Of a stretch of DNA of 8,278 bases, positions 1 to 7,400 are shown in pieces. Below the pieces are notes generated by a model. It was not told the DNA's origin, did not search any database, and saw only the letters and a program-made list of their open reading frames with translations. Position numbers and translations under genes: made by a program. Within the stretch, counting starts at the first letter, position 1; the number at the start of each line of letters is the position of its first letter. Origin of the DNA: Candidatus Brocadiaceae bacterium (GTDB lineage Bacteria; Planctomycetota; Brocadiia; SM23-32); the NCBI GenBank assembly GCA_003551785.1, contig PUNP01000482.1:1-8278 (forward strand). Direction: 5' to 3'.

Positions 1-656
1 CGGAGGGGGAACTCGCCAGGAGTAAGCTCCCCGGCATAGCCCATGACATGCTGAGGAACGAGATAATGCTGCGGTTTGGGTATTATGTGACCGAATCAAG
101 CGAGCATAATGCGGAATATGCGCCTTATTGGATACGGAAAGATTCCCCTGAGTTGATAGACAGGTTTGCGATTCCGCTGGACGAGTATCCGCGCCGATGT
201 GTCAACCAGATAAAGGGTTGGAAACGGCGGCGTGAATCTTTAGTAGAAAACCCAACATTAGAGCACAAGATGACGCATGAATATGCGAGCGATATCCTGA
301 ACGCGGTGGTTGAAGATTCTGCTATACGGGTGCATGGCAATGTACTGAACACGGGGCATTTGATAGATAACCTACCGGAGCAGACCTGTGTAGAGGTACC
401 TTGCCTGGTAGATGCAAACGGTATCAACCCATGTCGTGTAGGCAGGCTTCCTGAGGTGTGTGCTGCTTTGAACCGGACTAATATCAACGTGCAGCACTTG
501 ACGATCCAAGCGGCGGAGACCGGCTCGCGTGATGCGGTATATCAAGCTGCGATGCTTGACCCGCATACGGCGGCGGAATTGTCGATTGACAAGATAGTGG
601 AGATGTGTGATGAATTGATAGAAGCACATGGCGAGATGCTTCCGGAACTCAGTTAG
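1..656 (+). CDS. Family 4 glycoside hydrolase (alpha-galactosidase/alpha-glucosidase type), C-terminal half, 5' truncated by window
   Basis: The frame is open from base 3 and runs into the window from upstream, so the ATG at 48 is internal and not the start. About 217 residues are present, against roughly 430-480 for the whole family. Visible GH4 signatures are RFGYYVTESSEHNAEY near the start of the fragment, then HGNVLNTGHLIDNLP, VEVPCLVDANGI, AALNRTNINVQ and LDPHTAAELSIDKI, ending in EAHGEMLP. GH4 enzymes are cytoplasmic and use NAD+ and a divalent metal such as Mn2+ in a redox-assisted elimination mechanism. The N-terminal Rossmann part and the metal-binding Cys/His lie outside the window. 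The sequence most resembles the MelA/AglA-like branch, so alpha-galactosidase or alpha-glucosidase is the best guess; exact substrate and anomer preference cannot be read from this half. The next gene starts 10 bases after the stop, suggesting co-transcription. Confidence 0.92.
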   Translation, partial: EGELARSKLPGIAHDMLRNEIMLRFGYYVTESSEHNAEYAPYWIRKDSPELIDRFAIPLDEYPRRCVNQIKGWKRRRESLVENPTLEHKMTHEYASDILNAVVEDSAIRVHGNVLNTGHLIDNLPEQTCVEVPCLVDANGINPCRVGRLPEVCAALNRTNINVQHLTIQAAETGSRDAVYQAAMLDPHTAAELSIDKIVEMCDELIEAHGEMLPELS

Positions 657-659
657 GAG
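655..659 (+). promoter_or_regulatory. Ribosome binding site of the ACT-domain gene, overlapping the upstream stop codon
   Basis: AGGAG at 655-659 lies 7 bases before the ATG at 667. Its first two bases are the last two of the TAG stop (654-656) of the glycoside hydrolase gene. This site decides the start at 667 over the upstream in-frame ATG at 628, which lies inside the hydrolase gene and would add 13 residues unlike any ACT domain. The arrangement suggests translational coupling. Confidence 0.8.
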
Positions 660-666
660 ATATAAA

Positions 667-1230
667 ATGGCACAGGATTACGTAATTACGGTAACTTCTC
701 TTGACCGTGTGGGTATTATTGCCACGGTATCCGAGGCGGTATTATCATTGAACGGCAACGTTGATGCGTTGAGTCAAACGGTGATGGAAGGATATTTTAC
801 TTTGATACTGACGACTCACTTTGATAAAAATATCAGCGCGGACAGGGTTAAGGAAGCGATAGAACTGATGGGACGGCCTGGCGAACTTGGGGTTCAAATC
901 CGTGAGAGAACTGTATTTGTAGATAATGAAACAGCGGGGGATGGTGAAAAATTTATCTTGACAATAACCGGTTCCGACCGGAAAGGCGTCATTACGCGCG
1001 TGACTAATTATCTAGCCGGGCGCAATGTCAACATAGAAGATTTATATGCACGCGCTGAAAACGGAAATTTTCTGATGGTTGCGGAGTTGATGATGCCGCC
1101 GGAGAGCAATGTAGAAAATATGCAGTTGGATTTGGACGGGTTATGGCCGGAACAGGAATTCATAGTCACACTGCAGCATGAGAACATATTTCTTGCGACT
1201 AATCAGGTGGATTTTCAAGTTCCCTCCTGA
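667..1230 (+). CDS. Double ACT-domain protein (GcvR-like putative regulator)
   Basis: This is a 187-residue protein made of two ACT domains and little else. ACT1 spans about residues 4-80 and carries VTSLDRVGIIATVSEAV. ACT2 spans about 95-170 and carries ITGSDRKGVITRVTNYL. Both show the (S/G)xDRxG(V/I) loop that typically helps bind amino acids or other small ligands between ACT units, and both are followed by the usual helix and a GxNV(D/I) strand start. Tandem ACT proteins of this size belong to the GcvR-like group; in Enterobacteria GcvR represses glycine cleavage genes by binding GcvA. No DNA-binding or catalytic domain is visible, so a cytoplasmic ligand sensor acting on a partner protein is the best inference. 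The gene follows the GH4 hydrolase with an overlapping RBS. Its last ten codons (1198-1227) and stop overlap the end of the opposing FHA gene, and residues after about 178 look like a non-conserved tail. Confidence 0.9.
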   Translation: MAQDYVITVTSLDRVGIIATVSEAVLSLNGNVDALSQTVMEGYFTLILTTHFDKNISADRVKEAIELMGRPGELGVQIRERTVFVDNETAGDGEKFILTITGSDRKGVITRVTNYLAGRNVNIEDLYARAENGNFLMVAELMMPPESNVENMQLDLDGLWPEQEFIVTLQHENIFLATNQVDFQVPS

Positions 1231-3172
1231 ATTCACGCAACTTTTCATTGGCTCGTTCAAAAGTGTAAGAGTCGGCTGGCAGCAGGGTAACGGCGATTTG
1301 CAGACGCTCTATAGCTCTTTGCGGTTCATCTTCGTTGAGCGCGAGGTTGTATTCCCGCTCTCCCCTGCTGAACATCCTATCTTTTAGTCTTGGGAGCGCC
1401 TGTGGTGGCTGTGCATCATCGGGTATCAAATCTTCGGCGGTATTGAGTTTTTCCATAGCTTCCTCATGCTGGTCATTTCTGAAATGTTGCCCTGCGCTAT
1501 CGATCAACTCTTCGACGTATTGCAGTCTATTATCATCGATTTCCCGTAACGCCTTTTGTGCTTCATCGAGGTAATAGCTATTATCGGAAAATTCGCTTTC
1601 GATTTGATAGATTTGATTCCACAATTGTGCAGCTTGGATATAATCCCGGTTATCTTCAGCATTTACCGCATTTTGATAAGCGTTATCCACCGTTTCGATG
1701 CGCCGATAGAGCGCGCGGGCTTCCTCGAGGTCAATATCTTGAATGAGTGATGCGGCATTTTCGGCATTTCCACGGTTGAAATAATCTCTTGCCGTCTCGA
1801 CAACTTCAAGTTTTTCGGCTCTATCGATGAGGTTTTGTGCTAATTGATAATACCGACAATCAGAAGGAATATTTTGCAGTCTTTGAATAGCTTGCTCGAA
1901 ATCAGAATGGTTAATAAGCGTTTGTGCTTCCCGAACAATATCGGAATTTCGGGCAAGCTCGGCATATTCATCCATTTTATCTTTTAAGTCTCCGGCGGTC
2001 TCAGGAAAAAAGCTAATCAATTTATCAGTGAGATCATATGCCCTGCTCCAATTATTGCGATTAAGTGCCGATTCAAGTTCTTGTTCAAGTTGATTTTTGA
2101 GCTTACTTTCGACTTCGCTAAAGAAATCGCGATTATCTTTTCGGGCGGGGCGATCCGGGGTGATATCCTGCAGCAACTCGTAAGCCTCCAGGTATTGTCC
2201 GTCATCGGCTATCTCCCTTGCATTTTCGACTATTTCATACTGTAGTACAGCTTGATCTATACGCGATGAATGGCGTCTGACAAAGCGTCGCACCTCATCG
2301 CTTTCATGATTAAATTCGAGTTCATCGAGTGCACGTTTAGCATCGACCCAGTATTCTTGGAACTCATTATCCATTCTTCTGAAGAGCGTAACGATTTTTT
2401 CGAGCGATTGGGCGGCGCCACTCCGTGGTCTGATATTCGTGAGGTCAGCGGCCATATTTTCAGCTCTTTCATAATCACCCTCACCAATAGCGCGAAGCGT
2501 CTGATCAATCATAGAATCGTATTCTCTCTCTGAAACCTCCGGGGAAGTTGGTGCGGCGGGTTCACTATCGATTACAAGCGACAAAAGCAATAGCAGCAGT
2601 ACAGCCGCGGCGGCCCCTCCGATAATCATTCTTCCTTTTTTAGTAGCGAGTATGGAACGGCTCTGGTCGGATGACGTTTTACCTTGTTCAGCGGGTACAA
2701 TTTCGACTTCTCTACCGGTAGCCGGGTCGGACACATACCAGTGCCCGTCACGTTCATAAAAACCGGTTTGCTGCTGCATAGGATCGACTTTGACAAGTGA
2801 ACCGCCCGGAGGAGTAATTTCTTCATCCTCGATTTCCGGTTCATCCTCAGCGTACCCACTGTCACTTTCACTAACTACGCTGTAAGCCGCCTCGGTAGCC
2901 TTAAAGACTAACTTCGCTTCGCCGACACTAACGACATCGCCGTCTTTCAAAGACGCGGTGGATATTCTTTTGCCGTTAACTTTGATACCGTTTCTGCTGC
3001 CGAGGTCTTTAACATTTACGCTCTGACCATCGACATCACAGCTCAGATGCTGCCTGGAGACGGATTTAGCGTTTAGCGTCAGGTCGCAGCCCTCTTCCCG
3101 TCCGACAATGATGAGCCCCGGGGACAGCATGAAGTCGTATTCATAATCCTTGTCTTTGACAATAAATTTCAC
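1199..3172 (-). CDS. FHA-domain membrane protein with TPR-like extracytoplasmic repeats
   Basis: This 657-residue protein has four parts. Residues about 20-90 form a forkhead-associated domain with the canonical GR (24-25), SRQH (39-42), GSRNG (58-62) and NG (66-67) motifs, so phosphothreonine binding is expected. Residues 100-180 are an acidic, Pro/Gly-containing linker with an aromatic patch (137-155). Residues 182-201 are one strongly hydrophobic membrane helix preceded by KKGR, which places the FHA domain in the cytoplasm. Residues 202-657 are charged and helical with about eight TPR-like hairpins, centred near GDYERA (232), GQYLEA (325), NNWSRA (373), SDFEQA (423), 467-475, RDYIQA (509), DQHEEA (567) and DEPQRA (615). 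The start is GTG (3170-3172); an in-frame TGA at 3188-3190 excludes any upstream start. A kinase-linked envelope scaffold is plausible, but no kinase or phosphatase is nearby. The partner is unknown. Confidence 0.88.
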   Translation of the reverse strand: MKFIVKDKDYEYDFMLSPGLIIVGREEGCDLTLNAKSVSRQHLSCDVDGQSVNVKDLGSRNGIKVNGKRISTASLKDGDVVSVGEAKLVFKATEAAYSVVSESDSGYAEDEPEIEDEEITPPGGSLVKVDPMQQQTGFYERDGHWYVSDPATGREVEIVPAEQGKTSSDQSRSILATKKGRMIIGGAAAAVLLLLLLSLVIDSEPAAPTSPEVSEREYDSMIDQTLRAIGEGDYERAENMAADLTNIRPRSGAAQSLEKIVTLFRRMDNEFQEYWVDAKRALDELEFNHESDEVRRFVRRHSSRIDQAVLQYEIVENAREIADDGQYLEAYELLQDITPDRPARKDNRDFFSEVESKLKNQLEQELESALNRNNWSRAYDLTDKLISFFPETAGDLKDKMDEYAELARNSDIVREAQTLINHSDFEQAIQRLQNIPSDCRYYQLAQNLIDRAEKLEVVETARDYFNRGNAENAASLIQDIDLEEARALYRRIETVDNAYQNAVNAEDNRDYIQAAQLWNQIYQIESEFSDNSYYLDEAQKALREIDDNRLQYVEELIDSAGQHFRNDQHEEAMEKLNTAEDLIPDDAQPPQALPRLKDRMFSRGEREYNLALNEDEPQRAIERLQIAVTLLPADSYTFERANEKLREFRRELENPPD

Positions 3173-3184
3173 GGTAAAGAAGCA

Positions 3185-3189
3185 TCCTC
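3185..3189 (-). promoter_or_regulatory. Possible ribosome binding site of the FHA gene
   Basis: Read on the minus strand, GAGGA precedes the GTG start by 12 bases. The spacing is longer than ideal, but this is the only purine-rich match upstream of the only available start codon. Confidence 0.45.
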
Positions 3190-3222
3190 ATTGGGAAGAA
3201 ACATTACATAGCACAATATATG

Positions 3223-3251
3223 ATTTTACGTTAATATTTAATGAAAATCAA
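3223..3251 (-). promoter_or_regulatory. Sigma-70-like promoter of the FHA gene
   Basis: On the minus strand the sequence reads TTGATT (3251-3246), a 17-base spacer, then TAAAAT (3228-3223). Each hexamer matches the TTGACA/TATAAT consensus at four or five positions, the spacing is ideal and the spacer is AT-rich. The -10 box lies about 50 bases upstream of the GTG start, leaving a leader of roughly 45 bases. No transcription data support it; the call rests on the sequence match alone. Confidence 0.6.
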
Positions 3252-3290
3252 GTAAGAGGAATTGGCGCTGTAATGTTTTTTGCGTATCGC

Positions 3291-3302
3291 AATCCCGGGA
3301 TT
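3291..3302. repeat. 12-bp perfect palindrome AATCCCGGGATT
   Basis: AATCCCGGGATT is its own reverse complement. It lies about 40 bases upstream of the predicted -35 box of the FHA gene, a position where a dimeric regulator could bind. There is no second copy in the gap, so an operator role is only a possibility. Confidence 0.35.
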
Positions 3303-3446
3303 CCCTTAAATTTTCCCCCTGCAACATTTCGCAGAGCGCAAATGCCATGAAAGCGTCACTTGCAGTATAAGAATACAGCGGCGGTTGACATTTGCCACAG
3401 ATGCACTACTGAAAATAGGTAAAATTTTCGGGGCATAAGGCTGAAA

Positions 3447-4223
3447 TCAGAAGTTCAGCGAGAGGCCGGCGAATGGGCCGTGAATTTGCATGTCGAGGAA
3501 ATTATCTTCATATTCAAAGTCGAAAACCAGTGCTCTGTAACCCGCTATAATACTGAACGTATGAACGGGGGAGAACCGGACTCCGATTTCGCCGTCGCCG
3601 AACCATCCATATTTCCCGGCTGATATTGCAGCCCCTTCGGCATAGACGTCGATCATACCGATAGGGCGCAGATTGGCGGCAAGACCGAAGGTAGGGAAAG
3701 GCAATTGGAAATCGGCTTTTTCAGTTTTACTTTGACCGTTGACAGTACCTTCCATTTTCGTCTTAACATCGAGACCTTTGATATCTAGCATGGTCCCGAG
3801 TCTAAAACGTCTTCTGAGCAGGTTAAAGAACTGCCAGGTCCAGCCCAGCTGCACATACTGCATGTCGAAATCTGTAGATAATTCGCTGTCGGACTCGAAT
3901 CTCCTCCCGGCAAAAATGACATCCTGAGTTATTTCATTATCTCCATCGTAGCCGATACGTGTGTAACCGGCTCTGAGTCGATGATTGCGTCCCAGGTTAA
4001 GGGAGAGACGTCCGGTTGGAAAATCTTCGTTACTGAACCCCAGGTCGTCTTTAAAGTGGACATCGGTACCCTGGCCGTCATTATTCTCAAATCGACCTTC
4101 TCCGCTGAGCTCGGGGGTCCAGTAATGCCCTTCTGCGCGTATAATTGGGTCTCTGACGCAGCCTGTAACGCTGAGAAATGCAGCTGCTGAGCATAAGCAG
4201 ATCGTGATATACTTGAATATCAT
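3447..4223 (-). CDS. Putative outer-membrane beta-barrel protein with lipoprotein signal
   Basis: This 258-residue protein starts with a short positively charged, hydrophobic signal sequence and a canonical lipobox, V19-T20-G21-C22, so C22 is predicted to be lipidated by Lgt and cut by signal peptidase II. Val at +2 fits outer-membrane sorting under the E. coli rule. The mature part is rich in alternating polar/hydrophobic stretches with many Gly and aromatic residues, for example 69-92, 116-132, 139-152, 189-202, 210-218, 221-236 and 245-258. It ends in GPFAGLSLNF, a typical barrel-closing strand with terminal Phe. An NxG/DLG-type segment (59-62) and a RLRAGYTRIGYDGD stretch recall small OmpW-like or generic outer-membrane barrels of 8-10 strands. 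I cannot assign a function. The ATG at 4221-4223 has a GGAG eight bases upstream. Its promoter would fall within or beside the repeat element upstream. Confidence 0.75.
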   Translation of the reverse strand: MIFKYITICLCSAAAFLSVTGCVRDPIIRAEGHYWTPELSGEGRFENNDGQGTDVHFKDDLGFSNEDFPTGRLSLNLGRNHRLRAGYTRIGYDGDNEITQDVIFAGRRFESDSELSTDFDMQYVQLGWTWQFFNLLRRRFRLGTMLDIKGLDVKTKMEGTVNGQSKTEKADFQLPFPTFGLAANLRPIGMIDVYAEGAAISAGKYGWFGDGEIGVRFSPVHTFSIIAGYRALVFDFEYEDNFLDMQIHGPFAGLSLNF

Positions 4224-4231
4224 GCCGATTA

Positions 4232-4235
4232 CTCC
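4232..4235 (-). promoter_or_regulatory. Ribosome binding site of the barrel gene
   Basis: On the minus strand GGAG (4235-4232) lies eight bases before the ATG at 4223-4221. This supports the chosen start, which also begins the signal sequence correctly. Confidence 0.7.
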
Positions 4236-4256
4236 GGTATCAAAATTTGTAATCGC

Positions 4257-4402
4257 CTAGGGGCTTGGCCGAAAAGGTGCAAAATGAGAAATACAGTAAC
4301 ACAAGATGCCTTTCATAGTATAGCACGCATCCCTGAGTGCGCCCTGGACAGGCAAGATGCCTGTCATACATTCCGCCTGCACCTTTCCGGCCACGCTTCT
4401 AG
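4257..4402. mobile_element. MITE/REP-like intergenic repeat element, 146 bp
   Basis: The left end 4257-4281 and the reverse complement of the right end 4378-4402 match at 21 of 25 positions. Both begin with CTAG and finish with AAAGGTGCA, forming terminal inverted repeats. Inside, CAAGATGCCTTTCATA (4302-4317) recurs as CAAGATGCCTGTCATA (4353-4368) with one mismatch, and the second copy sits in a perfect hairpin. The element has no coding capacity. It fills most of the gap between smc (stop 10 bases away) and the barrel gene (start 33 bases away). It could be a non-autonomous transposon remnant, a REP/BIME-type repeat moved by a Y1 transposase, or a folded RNA between two genes. Copy number in the genome would settle this and is not visible here. 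Confidence 0.5.
4347..4365. repeat. Perfect 8-bp stem hairpin, core of the intergenic element
   Basis: GACAGGCA (4347-4354), loop AGA, TGCCTGTC (4358-4365). It lies within the larger element at 4257-4402, downstream of smc on the minus strand. No T-run follows on either strand, so a standard intrinsic terminator is unlikely, although the stem could still protect mRNA ends. Confidence 0.65.
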
Positions 4403-4411
4403 TACGTAAAT

Positions 4412-7400
4412 TTAACCGGCCTTAGCCTTAGCGGTTTCCGTTTCCATCTCTTCCAACTGTTGGTCTACTTCTTCGAAATTAACGGCCACTTTTCGACTGG
4501 TTCCGTCCTGGTGCATAGTGATACCGTAAAGAGTTTGAGCGGCGCTCATTGTCAGTTTATTATGCGTAACGATAACAAACTGGGTGTTTTCGGTGTACTG
4601 TTCGACCAGGCTCATGAACCGTCCTACGTTTGCATCGTCGAGCGGGGCATCGACCTCATCAAGCAAGCAGAAGGGACTGGGTTTTGATTCGAAAATAGCA
4701 AAGAGGAGGGCGACGGCCGAAAGTGCTTTTTCGCCTCCGCTGAGAAGCGAGATCGAGCGATTCTCTTTACCGGGCGGCCTGACGGAAATATCGATACCGG
4801 CTTCAAGCACATCATCGGTTTCATTATCGAGTGTCAGGTCACCGCTTCCGCCCCCGAATAATTTACGGATGATGACCTGGAAATTTTGCCGGACTTCTTC
4901 AAAAGTTTTGATGAATTTTGTGCGGCTTTCTTTGCTCAGGCGACGGATCAACTCCAGTTCATGGCGTCTGGCTTTCTCCAGGTCTTCGCGTTGGTTGGTG
5001 AGGAATTCGGCGCGGATTTCAAGCTCGTCCTGTTCTTTAATAGCATCGAGGTTCGCGCCCCCCATGCGTTCAAGCTTGTTTTTAAGCTCTGCAGCTTCTT
5101 TTTTAATCTCCTGCCAATCGGTATCCGGCGACTGGACTATTTCGAAGACGTCTTTCTGGAGTGACACAGCTTCGGCCAACCCAACCAGCCGGGGTTTACC
5201 TTCGTCGTCCTTTGCATTATCTATATCTTTCTTACATTCTTCAACAAACCAGCCGGCAACTCTTTCAGAGGGTGATAGCATTTTAGGTTTTACATAGTAA
5301 TCTTCTATTTCAGCATCGATATATAAGGGGGTATCGCGCCATTCTTCCGGCAGGAGTTCGAGTGCGTCAAGATTGATACCGCACTCATCAGCGATTTTGT
5401 CACAGAGGGTTTCGGTTTTGAGTCGGTTTTCGTTAACTTCTATTTCGGTCTTCTGTAATTTTTTCTGGGCTTCTTGCAGTTGCTTTTCAAGTATTTCAGA
5501 GCGTTTTCTCGAATTTTTCAGCTCATTGGCCAGCGATTGGATGGTACCTTTTTTGGATGCAGACTTTGACTTGAGAGTATGCAGTTCACCTTTAAGGTTT
5601 TTAATATCTGCATGAGCTTTTTGGATAGCGGCTGTAGTTTTCTCTATTTCAACCGAGCACTCCGACCGCTCTTTTTCAACTCTTTGGATTTCATCGGCAT
5701 TTTGTTTAATCTGCAATTTTAAACGTTTGATAAGAGCGTCTTTGCTCCTTTGCTGTTCCTGAAAACGGCTTAAATCCTTATCGAGACGGCTATGCTGTTC
5801 GTTGACGGCATTTCTTTTTTCTCTAAGTCTACCGATTTCTTCCAGCGTATTTTGATGTTCAATCTCGGCTTTTTTCTTTTTCTCGGCCAGTTCTGCAACA
5901 TTGACCTTTTTCTCTTCGATTTTTTGCAGGGCCTGTTTTTTTTCTGTGGCAAGTGCCGCGGCATCTTCCTGAAGGGAAGCAACTTCTTCGCAGGTTTGGG
6001 ATTTTTGGCTCTCAAGCACAGAGACATTTTGCGAGGCTTCTTGTTCTTTTTTCCGGTATTTATCCTTATCAAAGGACAGTTTTTTTGCCTTAGTTTTCAG
6101 TTCCAGAATATTTCTACTGCAATGTCCGGCTTTCCGCTTAAGCTCAGCCATATCAGCATCCAGGGTGTTGATCCGTTCATTCAGCTCAGCGAGTTCACTG
6201 TGGCGACTGATAACGCCACCGGCCTCGGGTTCTCCTGCCGCCCAAACGCCATTGGCATCATACAACCTGCCGTCTAAAGTAACGATTCGCATATTGCGCT
6301 CAGAAGCGGCCGCAGCTAATTCGGCATGCTCACTTAACTGTTCATTTGATTCGGTGACAAAACAATTTCCTAATAGAGCCTTGATGACTCCGCGGATATT
6401 GTCAGGGCAGTCGATGAGAGCGGCCAAAGGGGTTAAAGAATCGCCTTCATCGGGCCGAACGTTACGCTCATTTTCCGGTAATCTATCGAGAGGTATAACA
6501 TTCACGCGCCCCTTATCACCTTTTTCAGCCAATTTCAACGCATATTCAGCCTGTTCGGTCGTGTTGACAATAACGGCCTGGGCATAACGGCACAGGGCGG
6601 CTTCGACGGCTGCTGCGTATTTAGTGGAGACCGAAATGAGGTTACCGAGCATCCCCGGGCACCCGGCGAGTATGCCATCAGCGGCATTAACCTTCTCAAG
6701 CATCAGCTTAACACCCGCACCGACCCCTTCGGCACGTTTCTGAAGGTCCTGTATGAGCTGTTTACGTTCTTTTTTCCCGTGAAGTTCCGCACGGAGGTCG
6801 CTTATTTTTGAATTTAGTGAATTAAGTTGAGAGTTATTTTCCGAGATGGAATCGGAAACTTCTTTGGCTTTTTGATCAATATCAGCATAATCGTCTTTGG
6901 CCTTTTGCGCATCTGAGCGCGCGAGTTCTATATTTTTACCGAGTTTGCTGCATTTATCATTCAGGGCAGCTTCTCGTTCATTACTACGCAGTAAGCGGTT
7001 AGCTACGGTGGTGACCTGCGACTGGAGCAGTTTGACTTGATTCTCGGCCTGGGCTTGCTGCTGCATAAGCTGGAAAGCGGCGTTTTTACCATTATCCCCT
7101 TTGTCCCTTGCCGTATTATAACGGTTCACTGCCTCAGTGAGTTCATTTTTTACATACTTAATTTTTTCGCGTAACTGTTGTAATTTTTCGGCTCCGGATT
7201 CGAACTCACTTTCAGCGATCTGCAATTCCGACCGATAGTCACCGTCATTATCGTTGAGTCGCTGGTATCTTTCCTGGAGGTCGGCAGTGCGCTGCTGCAA
7301 CTCTTTTTTTCTTCTGAGATTCAGGTCAACTTCCTTATTAAGGCTGTAAATCCGCGCATCGAGGTGAGAAATTTTTTCATCAATAGCTGCAAGTTCACTT

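Larger units (their letters stand above)
3173..3446. other. Intergenic region between FHA and barrel genes
   Basis: This 274-bp gap separates two minus-strand genes. It holds the FHA promoter, a 12-bp palindrome (3291-3302) and a short bulged hairpin (3325-3344). I see no GC-rich hairpin with a T-tract for terminating the barrel gene, no tRNA and no convincing small gene. An open frame on the plus strand crosses it but overlaps the FHA promoter and start and looks like chance. Confidence 0.6.

Noticed and set aside
3150..3350. A 66-codon plus-strand frame crossing the FHA start
   Set aside because: It overlaps the FHA start and promoter on the other strand and has no recognisable motif or RBS.
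3385..3417. TTGACA on the plus strand as a possible -35 box
   Set aside because: No good -10 box occurs at 16-18 bases spacing, and no plus-strand gene lies downstream.
3411..3429. GAAAAT/ATTTTC inverted repeat as a terminator of the barrel gene
   Set aside because: The stem has six AT-dominated pairs with a seven-base loop and no proper T-tract, too weak to call.
3361..3436. A short minus-strand frame of about 25 codons starting MPRKFYLFSVV
   Set aside because: There is no Shine-Dalgarno sequence, it is very short, and nothing supports translation.
4257..4402. The same element as a CRISPR array or tRNA
   Set aside because: It has only two copies of a short direct repeat, no regular spacers, and no cloverleaf or anticodon arm.
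4584..5297. A 237-codon open frame on the plus strand, antisense to smc
   Set aside because: It lies wholly inside the conserved C-terminal head region of smc. Its translation is Ser-rich low-complexity sequence typical of a frame opposite a charged coding region.
5792..6277. A 161-codon plus-strand frame rich in Phe and Leu, looking like a membrane protein
   Set aside because: It is the reverse complement of Lys/Glu-rich coiled-coil codons of smc, which gives Phe/Leu runs as an artefact.
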